Shown here: in pieces, positions 1 through 7,230 of the stretch
How positions within the stretch are numbered: position 1 is the stretch's first letter
How the letters are laid out: the number at the start of each line of letters is the position of its first letter
Assembly (NCBI GenBank): GCA_902773475.1
Contig: CACYEO010000019.1
Location: 1 to 23,658, forward strand
Source: an uncultured bacterium
GTDB lineage: Bacteria; Verrucomicrobiota; Kiritimatiellia; RFP12; UBA1067
Direction: 5' to 3'
DNA length: 23,658 nt
Notes under the pieces: model-generated
The model's database searches: none
What the model was told of the DNA's origin: nothing
What the model saw: the letters and a program-made list of their open reading frames with translations, nothing else
Position numbers and translations under genes: made by a program

Positions 1-263
1 CCCAGCGGAATCCTGGAGCTCTGGCCGGGGGTTGTCCCGTAGTTCGCGAATTTCTGGATCGCGGCGGGGTACTCGCCGTGTTCCGCCTTGTATGCGGCGA
101 TCGCCGTGAGAATCGTCTTGCGCGAAGCCATCGCCTGTTTCGAGCGCATGCTGGATATGGCGTTCCGCCACAGGCCTATCGAAATCGCGGAGAGTATCGC
201 GATTATCGTTATGACGAGCACGAGCTCGAGAAGCGTGAAAGCGTTTTTGCGGGCGTTTTTCAT
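1..263 (-). CDS. Prepilin-type N-terminal cleavage/methylation protein (pseudopilin), 3' end outside window
   Basis: Partial gene read leftwards from the ATG at 263; about 87 residues are visible before the window edge. The N-terminus is a short basic leader followed by FTLLELVLVITIIAIL, the type IV prepilin/type II pseudopilin signature: a cleavage point before Phe9, Glu at mature position +5, and a hydrophobic helix to about residue 30. The residue before the cleavage point is Ala instead of the usual Gly. The helix continues into an amphipathic segment (QAMASRKTILTAIAAYKAEHGEYPAA) of the kind seen in GspG/GspH-like pseudopilins, where a prepilin peptidase would cut and the product would join a secretion pseudopilus. 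Its ATG overlaps the TGA of the preceding pseudopilin gene (ATGA at 260-263), so it is probably translationally coupled as the last visible gene of the gspF operon. The exact subtype cannot be assigned without the C-terminus. Confidence 0.85.
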   Translation of the reverse strand, partial: MKNARKNAFTLLELVLVITIIAILSAISIGLWRNAISSMRSKQAMASRKTILTAIAAYKAEHGEYPAAIQKFANYGTTPGQSSRIPL

Positions 264-886
264 TTCACCACCTGATCGTCCGTCCAGCTGTAGATGTCGT
301 CCGAGCCGTCTGCGCCGTAAGGCTCGAACTCCCCGTTCGCCCCGCAGCACCACACGATGGCGGTCTTGCGGACTTTTATCGTGACGCCGCCGACGTTTGC
401 GACGCACACGCCCGGAGAATCTTCCTTGTCCACGGAAAAGCGGAAGATGTGATCCCTCACCGTGCCGCCGCCCGGAATATCCGTCGTCTTCGACGCTTTC
501 GGGTTCTCTTCAAGGAACGTTTCCGCCCACACGGTGACTATGCCGAACCTGTCCGCGCCTCTGAGGAGGTGGGAGGCGTTTTCGGTCTGCGTGAAAATGT
601 TTGAAGAGTGCGTGAATTTCCGGCAGACGTTTTCGTCGAGCAGGCCTTCGTTGTTCTTGACGTTGTTGATGATGATCGAAGGCCAGCCGGTCATGCCTTT
701 CATTTTCGACAGGGCGATTTCGGCCTGCACGATCTTGTCGTGGCAGCGCGTTTCGCGCGCATGGCGGATGTACGCGATGTAGCCGGACGCGGTTATTCCC
801 ATCAGGATCGCTATTATCCCTATCACGAACAGCAGTTCGAGCAGCGTGAAGCCGGCGGCCGCGCGGCGTTGTGTTTTTTTGAACAT
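260..886 (-). CDS. GspG-like pseudopilin, 208 aa
   Basis: The protein has a basic leader (MFKKTQRRAAAG) and then FTLLELLFVIGIIAIL, so a prepilin peptidase would cut between Gly12 and Phe13 and methylate the new N-terminus. The hydrophobic helix spans roughly residues 13-34. The C-terminus carries GADG at 191-194 followed by DDIYSW at 196-201. This resembles the calcium-binding end of GspG major pseudopilins (GADG ... DI.SW), so a pseudopilus role in type II secretion or a related machine is likely. It has five cysteines, including a CC pair at 180-181, which could form disulfides outside the cytoplasm. It lies 28 bases downstream of the 410-residue pseudopilin gene. A purine-rich AGAAAGG ribosome-binding site precedes the ATG at 886. 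The pseudopilin class is certain; the GspG assignment is inference. Confidence 0.85.
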   Translation of the reverse strand: MFKKTQRRAAAGFTLLELLFVIGIIAILMGITASGYIAYIRHARETRCHDKIVQAEIALSKMKGMTGWPSIIINNVKNNEGLLDENVCRKFTHSSNIFTQTENASHLLRGADRFGIVTVWAETFLEENPKASKTTDIPGGGTVRDHIFRFSVDKEDSPGVCVANVGGVTIKVRKTAIVWCCGANGEFEPYGADGSDDIYSWTDDQVVK

Positions 887-914
887 GTCGGTGCCTTTCT
901 CCGTTGCTCCGTCG

Positions 915-2147
915 TCAGTGCGAAAGTCCTATCAGGTCGTCGGCCAGCCAGCCGCCGGCGGTTTCGGCGTTCGAACCCGTCATGGAGTCCAAGGGGATCC
1001 ACGGCGGGAACGTGTGGCCGTCCGGCCCGGAAGACCACAGGCTGTAGGACTGGTACGGCGCCTTCGAGTAGTAGTAGAATTCGCGGCCCCACCCGTCGTA
1101 CACCGTCATGAAGTCAAGCGTGTACTGCTGTCCGCCCGCTTTTGCGATGTAGATGCCGGGGTTGATCGGCACTACGAGATCGGCGGTGTTTTCACACACG
1201 TTGATCCCGAAGAACTTGTGGGCGGATTTGCCGGGATTTCCCAATCTCACTATTTTTTCGAGATTCGGCATCCAGCGCGCGCAGGCCCTCTGGCTCGGCG
1301 CGCAGTTCAGGACATCGAGCATGCTCATGCCGAATCCGCCGCCTTTGGCTTGGTCCATTTTGCTGCGGATGTTGTTCCAGCTTTCGAGGTTTTCGCCTGT
1401 GAAAGGATTGTCGGGAACGATGTTCTGCTGCTCCCACTGCGCGTACGAGCCGTCGTAGAACGCGGGCTGCGAATAGAGCATGAACGCGTAGCGCGGCAGG
1501 AGGTAGCTCATCAATCCGAACTTGAAGAGTTTTATGTGTCCCCAGGAGTGGTGGTGTTTGATGGCGTTGAAGCGTCCGGGGTTGGTTCCCACGCCGTCGA
1601 ACTTGTATGCGTAGGCGGCGCGTTTGACGTGGTTGGGCCAGTGCTTTCGGTTGTATTCCGTGTCCTGGTGCCGTTCCATGCATTTTTCCGCGACGTGCTG
1701 TATGCGCTGGTCGAGTTCCGGGCGGAACGGGAAATACGCGCCTATGGGCTGCGACCGGCATGCGGCGCACACCTGCGGCCAGCGAAGGGTGCCGCCGCCG
1801 GAATCCTCGCCCGCGTAGTTGCCGGATTCGTCCATCACCTGCTCGATGGTTGCGTTTTCATCGTAGTCGTCGCCGCCGCCGTAGTCGCCGCCGTCGAGCG
1901 TGATTTTCACGTTGATGTTGCGCGAGCCGTGGAGTTTGACGGGCGGGTAGGAGCCGAACGCGCTGTAGTAGCCGGAAAGGCAGTTCTGCAGTTTCTGCAT
2001 CTTCATGACGGTGTTCGCGCGCTTGGACGCGTCCGTGCCGAGCCCTGCGAGGCGGAACACGACCGCCATGAGAATCGCGATTATCGCGATCACCACAAGA
2101 AGCTCTATAAGCGTGAAGCCGCCGGATTTTCTGTCGTGGAAACGCAT
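915..2147 (-). CDS. Large GspG-like pseudopilin with prepilin N-terminus, 410 aa
   Basis: The N-terminus (RKSGG then FTLIELLVVIAIIAILMAV) is a textbook prepilin peptidase site, with cleavage between Gly10 and Phe11 and a membrane helix at about residues 11-33. The C-terminal ~65 residues (YDGWGREFYYYS near 350, SLWSSGPDG ending at 377, and an ADDL motif near 402) match the GspG pattern of a 'DPWG' strand, 'YSLGADG' and a terminal acidic motif that binds calcium. Typical GspG is about 140-150 residues, so roughly 250 residues are inserted between helix and C-terminal motif. That insert includes a Gly/Asp-rich stretch at 84-97 and a CAAC motif at 127-130, with further cysteines later. The start is well supported by a full AAGGAGGT Shine-Dalgarno at 2153-2160. 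The gene follows gspF by 21 bases, so it is second in the operon. A specialised pseudopilin or surface-filament subunit is the best reading; the insert's function is unknown. Confidence 0.85.
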   Translation of the reverse strand: MRFHDRKSGGFTLIELLVVIAIIAILMAVVFRLAGLGTDASKRANTVMKMQKLQNCLSGYYSAFGSYPPVKLHGSRNINVKITLDGGDYGGGDDYDENATIEQVMDESGNYAGEDSGGGTLRWPQVCAACRSQPIGAYFPFRPELDQRIQHVAEKCMERHQDTEYNRKHWPNHVKRAAYAYKFDGVGTNPGRFNAIKHHHSWGHIKLFKFGLMSYLLPRYAFMLYSQPAFYDGSYAQWEQQNIVPDNPFTGENLESWNNIRSKMDQAKGGGFGMSMLDVLNCAPSQRACARWMPNLEKIVRLGNPGKSAHKFFGINVCENTADLVVPINPGIYIAKAGGQQYTLDFMTVYDGWGREFYYYSKAPYQSYSLWSSGPDGHTFPPWIPLDSMTGSNAETAGGWLADDLIGLSH

Positions 2148-2168
2148 TCGGGACCTCCTTGCCGGGGT

Positions 2169-3476
2169 TTAGATCGCGCCGCCGGCGCCGCCGACGTTCT
2201 GGATTATCGAGACCATGGGCATGAACATGGCAATGACGATGGTGCCCACTATGAGAGCGAGCGTCAGGATCAGAATCGGTTCGATCGCGGCGGTCATGCC
2301 GGCGACGGCGTTGTCCACTTCGTCGTCGTAGGTGTCCGCCACGCGCGTAAGCATGTCGCTCAGCGCGCCGGTCTCCTCGCCCACCTGGACCATCGAAACG
2401 ACCATGGGCGGGAACACGCCGGACGCCGCGAGGGGATCGGTCATGGATTCGCCTTCCTTCACCGCGTCATGGACGTCCTGCAGGGCGCCGGCGACTATTT
2501 GGTTGCCGGAAGTGTCGCGCACTATGAGGAGCGCCTGCAGAATCGGCACGCCGGAGGCGAGAAGCGTCCCGAGCGTGCGCGACACGCGCGATACCGCCGT
2601 GCGGCGCACGAGGGTTCCGAACGCCGGAAGGTGAAGTTTGAGCGAATCGAAGAAGTAAGCGCCTTTCTTGGTGCGCCCCGCCATTTTCAGCAAGACGATT
2701 GCGGCAACCGCCGAGACGAATATGGAAGCCCCCTGCGTCTGCACGAATTGCGAGGCGGAAATGACGGCCTTCGTTATCGCCGGCAGTTTGTCTTCGCCGC
2801 CGAGCAGATCCTTGAACACGCTCTGGAAGGTGGGAATGACCTTTATCATGAGGAACGCGGTTATGCCGATCGCCGCGACCAGAACGACGATCGGGTAGAC
2901 CATCGCGCCCTTCACCTTGTTCTTTATCTTTTCCGCCTTTTCGGCGAACTCCGCCAGGCGCTTGAGCACGAGTTCCAGGACGCCGCCCGCTTCGCCGGCC
3001 TTGACCATGCTCACGTAGAGGCTGTCGAATATCTTGGGATAGGCGGACAGGGCTTCGGAGAACGTAGCGCCGCCGGATATGGATTCGATTATTCCGTCGA
3101 GCGCTTCGAGGAGCCTGGGGTGTTTCGTCTGTTTTTTAAGGACGTCGAGGCTCCGCATAAGCGGCAGGCCGGCGTTCACGAGCGTGGCAAGCTGCCGCGT
3201 GAAGGCGGTGAGTTCTTTCTGCTTTATGCGCGGCTGGAGGAATTTCGGCAGTTTGATTTCCACCGAAAGTCCTTTGCCTTTGGATTTCTTCTTTGCGGCC
3301 GCGGCGCCGGACGCCGCCGCGCGCGCGGCGGCGGCGCCGGAAAGTTCGCTCAATCCGGTGGGAAAGAGCCCGTTCGCCCTGATCGCCGCGATTGCGGTGG
3401 AACGGTTCTCCGCTTCTATGGTGCCGGACTGCTCCTGCCCGGACGAATCCTGCGCTGTGTACTGGAAAGTCGCCAT
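2169..3476 (-). CDS. gspF: Type II secretion system / type IV pilus inner-membrane platform protein GspF/PilC
   Basis: Polytopic inner-membrane platform protein that couples the assembly ATPase to pseudopilus growth. The N-terminal ~40 residues (MATFQYTAQDSSGQ, then GTIEAENRSTAIAAIRANG) are the conserved cytoplasmic start of GspF. An Ala/Lys-rich linker (47-70) follows. Two repeats of the T2SSF domain come next, each opening with a helix of the 'FTRQLATLVNAGLPLMRSL' type (92-110 and about 295-315). Membrane segments lie at about 191-215, 248-265 and 399-421. The repeat ends 'VKAGEAGGVLELVL' (158-171) and 'VQVGEETGALSDML' (363-376) are diagnostic. At 435 residues it is slightly longer than usual because of the linker. 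The start at 3476 is chosen because family homology begins there and AAAGGCAGG lies just upstream; the reading frame extends further upstream without homology. It is the first gene of the leftward operon and is followed by three pseudopilins. Confidence 0.93.
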   Translation of the reverse strand: MATFQYTAQDSSGQEQSGTIEAENRSTAIAAIRANGLFPTGLSELSGAAAARAAASGAAAAKKKSKGKGLSVEIKLPKFLQPRIKQKELTAFTRQLATLVNAGLPLMRSLDVLKKQTKHPRLLEALDGIIESISGGATFSEALSAYPKIFDSLYVSMVKAGEAGGVLELVLKRLAEFAEKAEKIKNKVKGAMVYPIVVLVAAIGITAFLMIKVIPTFQSVFKDLLGGEDKLPAITKAVISASQFVQTQGASIFVSAVAAIVLLKMAGRTKKGAYFFDSLKLHLPAFGTLVRRTAVSRVSRTLGTLLASGVPILQALLIVRDTSGNQIVAGALQDVHDAVKEGESMTDPLAASGVFPPMVVSMVQVGEETGALSDMLTRVADTYDDEVDNAVAGMTAAIEPILILTLALIVGTIVIAMFMPMVSIIQNVGGAGGAI

Positions 3477-3525
3477 GTCCTGCCTTTCAGCCTCCGCTTT
3501 CGGAGCGGTGGCGCGGTAGGCCGTA

Positions 3526-3555
3526 TTTATACCATAAATCCCCCCGCGCAGGCAA
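3526..3555 (-). promoter_or_regulatory. Putative sigma-70 promoter for the gspF-pseudopilin operon
   Basis: Reading leftward, TTGCCT (3555-3550) and TATAAA (3531-3526) are separated by 18 bases, a housekeeping -35/-10 arrangement. Transcription would begin near 3519, about 43 bases before the gspF ATG at 3476. The element is AT-rich in an otherwise GC-rich region. This is a motif match only. Confidence 0.5.
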
Positions 3556-3595
3556 CACCGCTTTTGCGGAAACTTTGGCGCGTCCGGCGCGCGGT

Positions 3596-3625
3596 TTGAC
3601 ACGGATCGGCGGATTTTGGTAATAT
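3596..3625 (+). promoter_or_regulatory. Putative sigma-70 promoter for prs
   Basis: A perfect TTGACA (3596-3601), an 18-base spacer and TAATAT (3620-3625) form a convincing housekeeping promoter, with a predicted start near 3632 and a leader of about 90 bases before prs. It is divergent from the gspF promoter, so both operons are driven from the 244-base gap 3477-3720. That gap contains no other gene I can support. Confidence 0.65.
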
Positions 3626-3720
3626 TCCCACTTGCCTTTCGCATAAAACGGGCGATTCCGGGGCATGATGCCGCCGGATTTCGCGTGCGTTGCGCGGAAC
3701 GGCGGAAAGAAACTTTCGAA

Positions 3721-4683
3721 ATGAACGAAACATCAGGCGATCCTATCGTATTTTCGGGGACATCGAACAGGCCGCTCGCCGAAAAGGTGGCTGCGTATCT
3801 GGGGCGTCCTCTGGGCAATCTCGACATACGCAGGTTCCCCGACGGCGAAACCTTCTGCCACATAGAAGAGTCCGTGCGCGGGCGCGACGTGTTCGTGATC
3901 CAGCCGACGTCCCCGTGCCCGAACGACGCCCTCATGGAGCTGTTCGTGATAATGGACGCCGCGAAGCGCGGAAGCGCGGCGCGCATAACCGCGGTGCTGC
4001 CCTACTACGGCTACGCGCGGCAGGACCGCAAAGACCGCCCGCGCGTTCCGATAACGGCGAAACTCGTGGCGAACCTCATAGTGAAAGCCGGCGCGGACCG
4101 CGTCCTCACGATGGATCTGCACGCGAACCAGATACAGGGGTTCTTCGACATCCCCGTGGACCATCTCCACGCCGAACCGGTGATACTGCGCTACATCCGC
4201 GACCTGCACATGGAGCATCCCATCGTGGTGTCGCCCGACACGGGCGGCGCGAAGACCGCCTACGGCTACAGCCGCAAGCTCGGGACGGGGCTTGCGATAG
4301 TCGCCAAGCAGCGCCTCGGCGACGCGGAAGTGGACGCGTTTTCCGTGGTCGGCGACGTGAAAGGCCGCGACGTGATAATGATCGACGACATGACCGCCAC
4401 CGGCGGCACGCTTTCGGCGGCGGCGAAACTGCTGCGCGAAAACGGGGCGAAGTCCGTAAGGGCGTTCGTGTCGCACTTCCCGCTCACCGACAAAGGCGTG
4501 GAGCGGCTTGCAAACGAGTCCCAGCTTACGGAGCTGGTCGTCACGGATTCGATACTCATGCGCCCGGACTTCGACATATCGAAGCTGCCGTTCAAGCTGA
4601 CGGTTCTTTCGGTGTCGGAGATTCTCGGCGAGGCGATAAGGCGCATACACGAAAACCTGAGCGTCAATTCGCTCTTCAAGTGA
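3721..4683 (+). CDS. prs: Ribose-phosphate pyrophosphokinase (PRPP synthetase)
   Basis: Makes PRPP from ribose 5-phosphate and ATP, the precursor for purine, pyrimidine, histidine, tryptophan and NAD synthesis; cytosolic. The 320-residue length is normal for a class I enzyme. Visible motifs are RRFPDGE (37-43), the ATP-site segment YYGYARQDRK (95-104), RPRVPITAKLVANLI (106-120), the signature DLHANQIQGFF (132-142), the ribose-phosphate loop SPDTGGAKTA (171-180) and the PRPP loop IDDMTATGGTL (221-231). The loop reads TATGGT where most class I enzymes have IDTAGT. The start at 3721 is chosen because homology begins at once; a GGCGGAAAG element lies upstream. The frame extends upstream to 3616 but that part looks non-coding. 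The gene is first in the rightward run and is followed by rplY and pth, a common bacterial order. Confidence 0.96.
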   Translation: MNETSGDPIVFSGTSNRPLAEKVAAYLGRPLGNLDIRRFPDGETFCHIEESVRGRDVFVIQPTSPCPNDALMELFVIMDAAKRGSAARITAVLPYYGYARQDRKDRPRVPITAKLVANLIVKAGADRVLTMDLHANQIQGFFDIPVDHLHAEPVILRYIRDLHMEHPIVVSPDTGGAKTAYGYSRKLGTGLAIVAKQRLGDAEVDAFSVVGDVKGRDVIMIDDMTATGGTLSAAAKLLRENGAKSVRAFVSHFPLTDKGVERLANESQLTELVVTDSILMRPDFDISKLPFKLTVLSVSEILGEAIRRIHENLSVNSLFK

Positions 4684-4686
4684 AAA

Positions 4687-4757
4687 GCTTCCGGCGGAAG
4701 CCGGAACCCGTCGAGGGTAGCGTTTCGCGCGGCAAGACGCGCCGGCCGGGTGGCCGG
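4687..4757 (+). terminator. Two GC-rich stem-loops in the prs-rplY gap (no U-tract)
   Basis: The 127-base gap holds GCTTCC/GGAAGC (4687-4692 with 4696-4701, loop GGC) directly after the prs stop codon, and CCGGCC/GGCCGG (4742-4747 with 4752-4757, loop GGGT). The second lies within a longer self-complementary region that continues to about 4788. No run of T follows either stem. They may attenuate transcription, protect mRNA ends or mark a processing site. The terminator label is tentative. Confidence 0.35.
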
Positions 4758-4810
4758 AGGCGGCGGGCCGGCGGCGCGAGAGAGCGGCGGGCGAAAGGAA
4801 AGAAAGAACA

Positions 4811-5470
4811 ATGGATCAGATAACGATCAAGGCGGAGGAACGCACCGAGCAAGGCACGGGCGCGGTCCGCCGTCTGCGCCGCACGGGGCTGATTCCCGGA
4901 GCGGTGAATCGCATGAAAGGCGGCACGCTGCTCGTGAAGCTCGGCGCGCACGACTTCATGCTGGCGATGCGGGGCCGCACGAGCAAGCAGTTGCTGGTCT
5001 CGCTGGAGATAAACGGTTCCACGATACCGGCGTTGATGCGTGAAGTGCAGAACGACGTGATCGGGGGAACTCCAATACACGTCGATTTCGGCGAAGTCTC
5101 GCTGACAGAAAAGGTCCGCGTGACGGTGCCGGTGGTCCTCGCGGGCGAACCTGTGGGCGTCAAGATCGGCGGCGGCATCCTCGAACAGGTGCTCCGCACG
5201 GTCGACGTCGACTGCCTGCCCGGAGACATCGCGGAGAAGTTCACGGTGGACGTTTCGTCCATGAACCTTTCCGACACGCTTTTCGTGCGCGACCTCAAAC
5301 TCGGCGACGCATACACCGTCGCCACGCGCGCGGACGTGCCCGTAGCGGTGATCAAGGCGCCTGAAGGCGCGGACGAACCCGCCGCCGCGGCAGCCGCGGC
5401 CGCCCCCGAAGTGATCAACAAGGGCAAGAAGGAAGAAGCCGCCCCCGCGGCGGCCGGCGACAAGAAGTAA
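4811..5470 (+). CDS. rplY: 50S ribosomal protein L25, general stress protein CTC type
   Basis: Binds 5S rRNA on the large ribosomal subunit. The 219-residue length indicates the two-domain CTC/TL5 form rather than the short E. coli L25. The N-terminal L25 domain covers about residues 1-90 (KAEERTEQGTGAVRRLRRTGLIPG, then ALMREVQNDVIGGTPIHVDF), and the C-terminal beta domain about 95-185 (VTVPVVLAGEPVGVKIGG, then DIAEKFTVDVSSMNL). An Ala-rich, Lys-ending tail (about 186-219) is low-complexity. The start has an AAGGAAAG ribosome-binding site at 4796-4803. The gene lies between prs and pth, the usual neighbours of CTC-type L25 genes. Confidence 0.95.
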   Translation: MDQITIKAEERTEQGTGAVRRLRRTGLIPGAVNRMKGGTLLVKLGAHDFMLAMRGRTSKQLLVSLEINGSTIPALMREVQNDVIGGTPIHVDFGEVSLTEKVRVTVPVVLAGEPVGVKIGGGILEQVLRTVDVDCLPGDIAEKFTVDVSSMNLSDTLFVRDLKLGDAYTVATRADVPVAVIKAPEGADEPAAAAAAAAPEVINKGKKEEAAPAAAGDKK

Positions 5471-5497
5471 CGGTCCCGACATCCGTCCGCGACAGCA

Positions 5498-6106
5498 ATG
5501 AACGTCATAGCAGGACTCGGAAATCCCGGCGCGGAATACGCGAACACGCCGCACTCCATCGGCTTCGAAGTCGTGGACGAGTTGGCGCGGCGCGCGGGCG
5601 CGGAATGGAAGAAGTCCGCTTCGTTCAAAGGCGAACTGGCGCAGGGCGTTCTAGGAGGCGTGCAGGTGCTGCTGGTGAAACCGGCGACCTACATGAATCT
5701 GAGCGGAACGTGCATAGCGCCGGTCGTGAAATACCGCAACTCCTCCGCGGAGGACCTGATCGTCGTCTCAGACGACATCGATCTTCCCGCAGGCAGGATC
5801 CGCGTGCGCAAAGGCGGAAGCGCGGGCGGGCACAACGGGCTGAAGTCCGTGATAGAGTGCCTGGGCACGGCGGATTTCACGCGCGTGAAGGTGGGCGTAG
5901 GCCGGCGCGAAGAGCGCGGCGGAGTCGTCGCCCACGTCCTCGGCAAGATCGACGCGCGGCAGCGCGCGGTGTTCGACGAGGCGGTGCAGGCCGCGGCGGA
6001 CGCGGCGGCGGATGCGGCCCGGCAGGGCATAGAGACTGTGATGAACCGGTACAACGGCTGGCGAGCCCCCTCGGCCGCCGCCGGAACCGAAAAGGAAAAC
6101 CAATGA
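5498..6106 (+). CDS. pth: Peptidyl-tRNA hydrolase
   Basis: Hydrolyses peptidyl-tRNA released from stalled ribosomes, recycling tRNA. The N-terminus IAGLGNPGAEYANTPHSIGF contains the family signature, with Asn9 and catalytic His19. LVKPATYMNLSG (59-70) and SDDIDLPAGRIRVRKGGSAGGHNGLKS (from about residue 90) are the other conserved blocks; the first Asp pair provides the residue that orients the histidine. The length of 202 is normal, with an Ala-rich C-terminal extension. No clear Shine-Dalgarno precedes the ATG at 5498. The stop codon overlaps the rpsF start by four bases (ATGA at 6103-6106), implying translational coupling to the S6 gene. Confidence 0.95.
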   Translation: MNVIAGLGNPGAEYANTPHSIGFEVVDELARRAGAEWKKSASFKGELAQGVLGGVQVLLVKPATYMNLSGTCIAPVVKYRNSSAEDLIVVSDDIDLPAGRIRVRKGGSAGGHNGLKSVIECLGTADFTRVKVGVGRREERGGVVAHVLGKIDARQRAVFDEAVQAAADAAADAARQGIETVMNRYNGWRAPSAAAGTEKENQ

Positions 6107-6510
6107 AAAAGTACGATGGTCTTTACATCTTCGCCGGCACGGCGAAGGATGAAATCCTCGAACAGTACATCGCCAAGGCGACGGCGGAAATCGCGCGCTT
6201 CGGCGGAAACGTGCTTTCGCAGGTCGTTCTGGGCAAACACGCGTTCGCGCATCCGATGAAGAAGCGCGAAAACGGCGTGTATGTGCAGGTGCGCTTCGAA
6301 CTCGACCCCTCCAAGGTGTCCGAGCTCGTGAACCGCTACAGGCTCGTGGAGGAAGTCTTCCGCGTGCAGATTCTCGCCGTGGACGAGCGCATGGAGGCGA
6401 AACTCGCCGCCCAGCGCGAGACCGCGCAGCGCCGCGCCGAAGAGGCCGCCCGCCGCGAGGCGGAGGCCGCCGAGGCCGCTCCGGCGGAACAGCCGGGAGA
6501 AAGCGCCTGA
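6103..6510 (+). CDS. rpsF: 30S ribosomal protein S6
   Basis: Component of the small-subunit platform; forms a heterodimer with S18 on 16S rRNA. The first ~95 residues match S6: MKKYDGLYIFAGTA at the start, then VLGKHAFAHPMKKRENGVYVQVRFELDP and VNRYRLVEEVFRVQIL. Residues ~100-135 are a charged, Ala/Glu/Arg-rich helical tail longer than in E. coli S6 and of unknown role. The ATG at 6103 is preceded by AAAAGGAAAAC and overlaps the pth stop codon. It is followed by ssb, rpsR and rplI, the classical S6 operon order. Confidence 0.95.
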   Translation: MKKYDGLYIFAGTAKDEILEQYIAKATAEIARFGGNVLSQVVLGKHAFAHPMKKRENGVYVQVRFELDPSKVSELVNRYRLVEEVFRVQILAVDERMEAKLAAQRETAQRRAEEAARREAEAAEAAPAEQPGESA

Positions 6511-6527
6511 ACGGAAGGCGGACGCCC

Positions 6528-6959
6528 ATGGCCTCTTTCAACAAAGTGATCCTTGCGGGCAATCTCACGCGCGACCCCGAATTGCGCACCGCCGGAACCG
6601 GCGGCGCCAAGGTCGCCACGTTCGGACTTGCCGTAAACGAAGTGTTCCGCGACAAAAACACCGGCGCCCTTGCGGAACGCCCGGTGTTCGTGGATGTCGA
6701 CGTTTGGGACAAGCAGGCGGAGAACGCCGCGCAGCACCTCCGCAAAGGACGCAACATCCTGGTGGAGGGCAGGCTCCAGATGGACGCCTGGGAGAAAGAC
6801 GGCCAGAAACGCACGAAACTGAAAGTGCGCGCCAGCGTCGTGAAGTTCCTCGGCCCGCCCCAGCCGCAGCAGGGCGGCCAGGCGCAGGACGCCGGGAGAC
6901 CGCAGGCGCCGGGCGACTACGCTTCGCGCGACGACGTCATGGGCGATCTGCCCTTCTGA
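6528..6959 (+). CDS. ssb: Single-stranded DNA-binding protein
   Basis: Binds single-stranded DNA during replication, repair and recombination. The OB-fold occupies about residues 1-110: FNKVILAGNLTRDPELR at the start, VFVDVDVWDKQAENAAQHLRKGRNILVEGRLQ in the middle and WEKDGQKRTKLKVRA near the end. A Gln/Gly/Pro-rich disordered linker follows. The protein ends in MGDLPF, the acidic C-terminal tip that recruits replication and repair partners. The length of 143 is typical. GGAAGGCGGA precedes the start. Its position between rpsF and rpsR matches the classical arrangement. Confidence 0.96.
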   Translation: MASFNKVILAGNLTRDPELRTAGTGGAKVATFGLAVNEVFRDKNTGALAERPVFVDVDVWDKQAENAAQHLRKGRNILVEGRLQMDAWEKDGQKRTKLKVRASVVKFLGPPQPQQGGQAQDAGRPQAPGDYASRDDVMGDLPF

Positions 6960-6991
6960 CACAAACCCAAGTTCGAAAAAAGGAAAACAAA

Positions 6992-7216
6992 ATGGCTTAT
7001 CCCAAAAAACACGACCGCGACGACTTCGCGTCGCGCCGCCGTCCGCAGCTTTCGCCGTCGGACGAGATTGACGTCAACGACATCGAGACGCTCCGCCACT
7101 ACGTGACGGACTACGGCAAGATCATCCCCGCGCGCATCACCGGCGTCACGGCGCAGCAGCAGCGCCGCATCAAGCAGGGCGTCCGCCGCGCGCGCAACAT
7201 GGGCCTGATGGCCTGA
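6992..7216 (+). CDS. rpsR: 30S ribosomal protein S18
   Basis: Partner of S6 on the small-subunit platform. The 74-residue protein has the core DVNDIETLRHYVTDYGKIIPARITGVTAQQQRRIKQGVRRARNMGLM, typical of S18. It has no cysteines, so it is of the zinc-independent kind. The N-terminal ~25 residues are charged and Arg-rich (DDFASRRRPQLSPSDE). The start at 6992 is chosen from homology and the AAAAAGGAAAAC ribosome-binding site; the frame runs further upstream into ssb but without support. It is followed 14 bases later by rplI. Confidence 0.95.
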   Translation: MAYPKKHDRDDFASRRRPQLSPSDEIDVNDIETLRHYVTDYGKIIPARITGVTAQQQRRIKQGVRRARNMGLMA

Positions 7217-7230
7217 GAAAGGAGACGGAA

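Noticed and set aside
846..3599. A 917-codon open frame on the plus strand opposite the pseudopilin and gspF genes
   Set aside because: It is antisense to genes with clear family motifs, its translation is rich in Arg, His and Val with no recognisable domain, and long shadow frames are expected at this GC content.
3477..3986. An N-terminal extension of GspF to 3986
   Set aside because: The extra residues overlap prs on the other strand, cross the two promoters and have no GspF homology. The ATG at 3476 begins exactly at the conserved family start.
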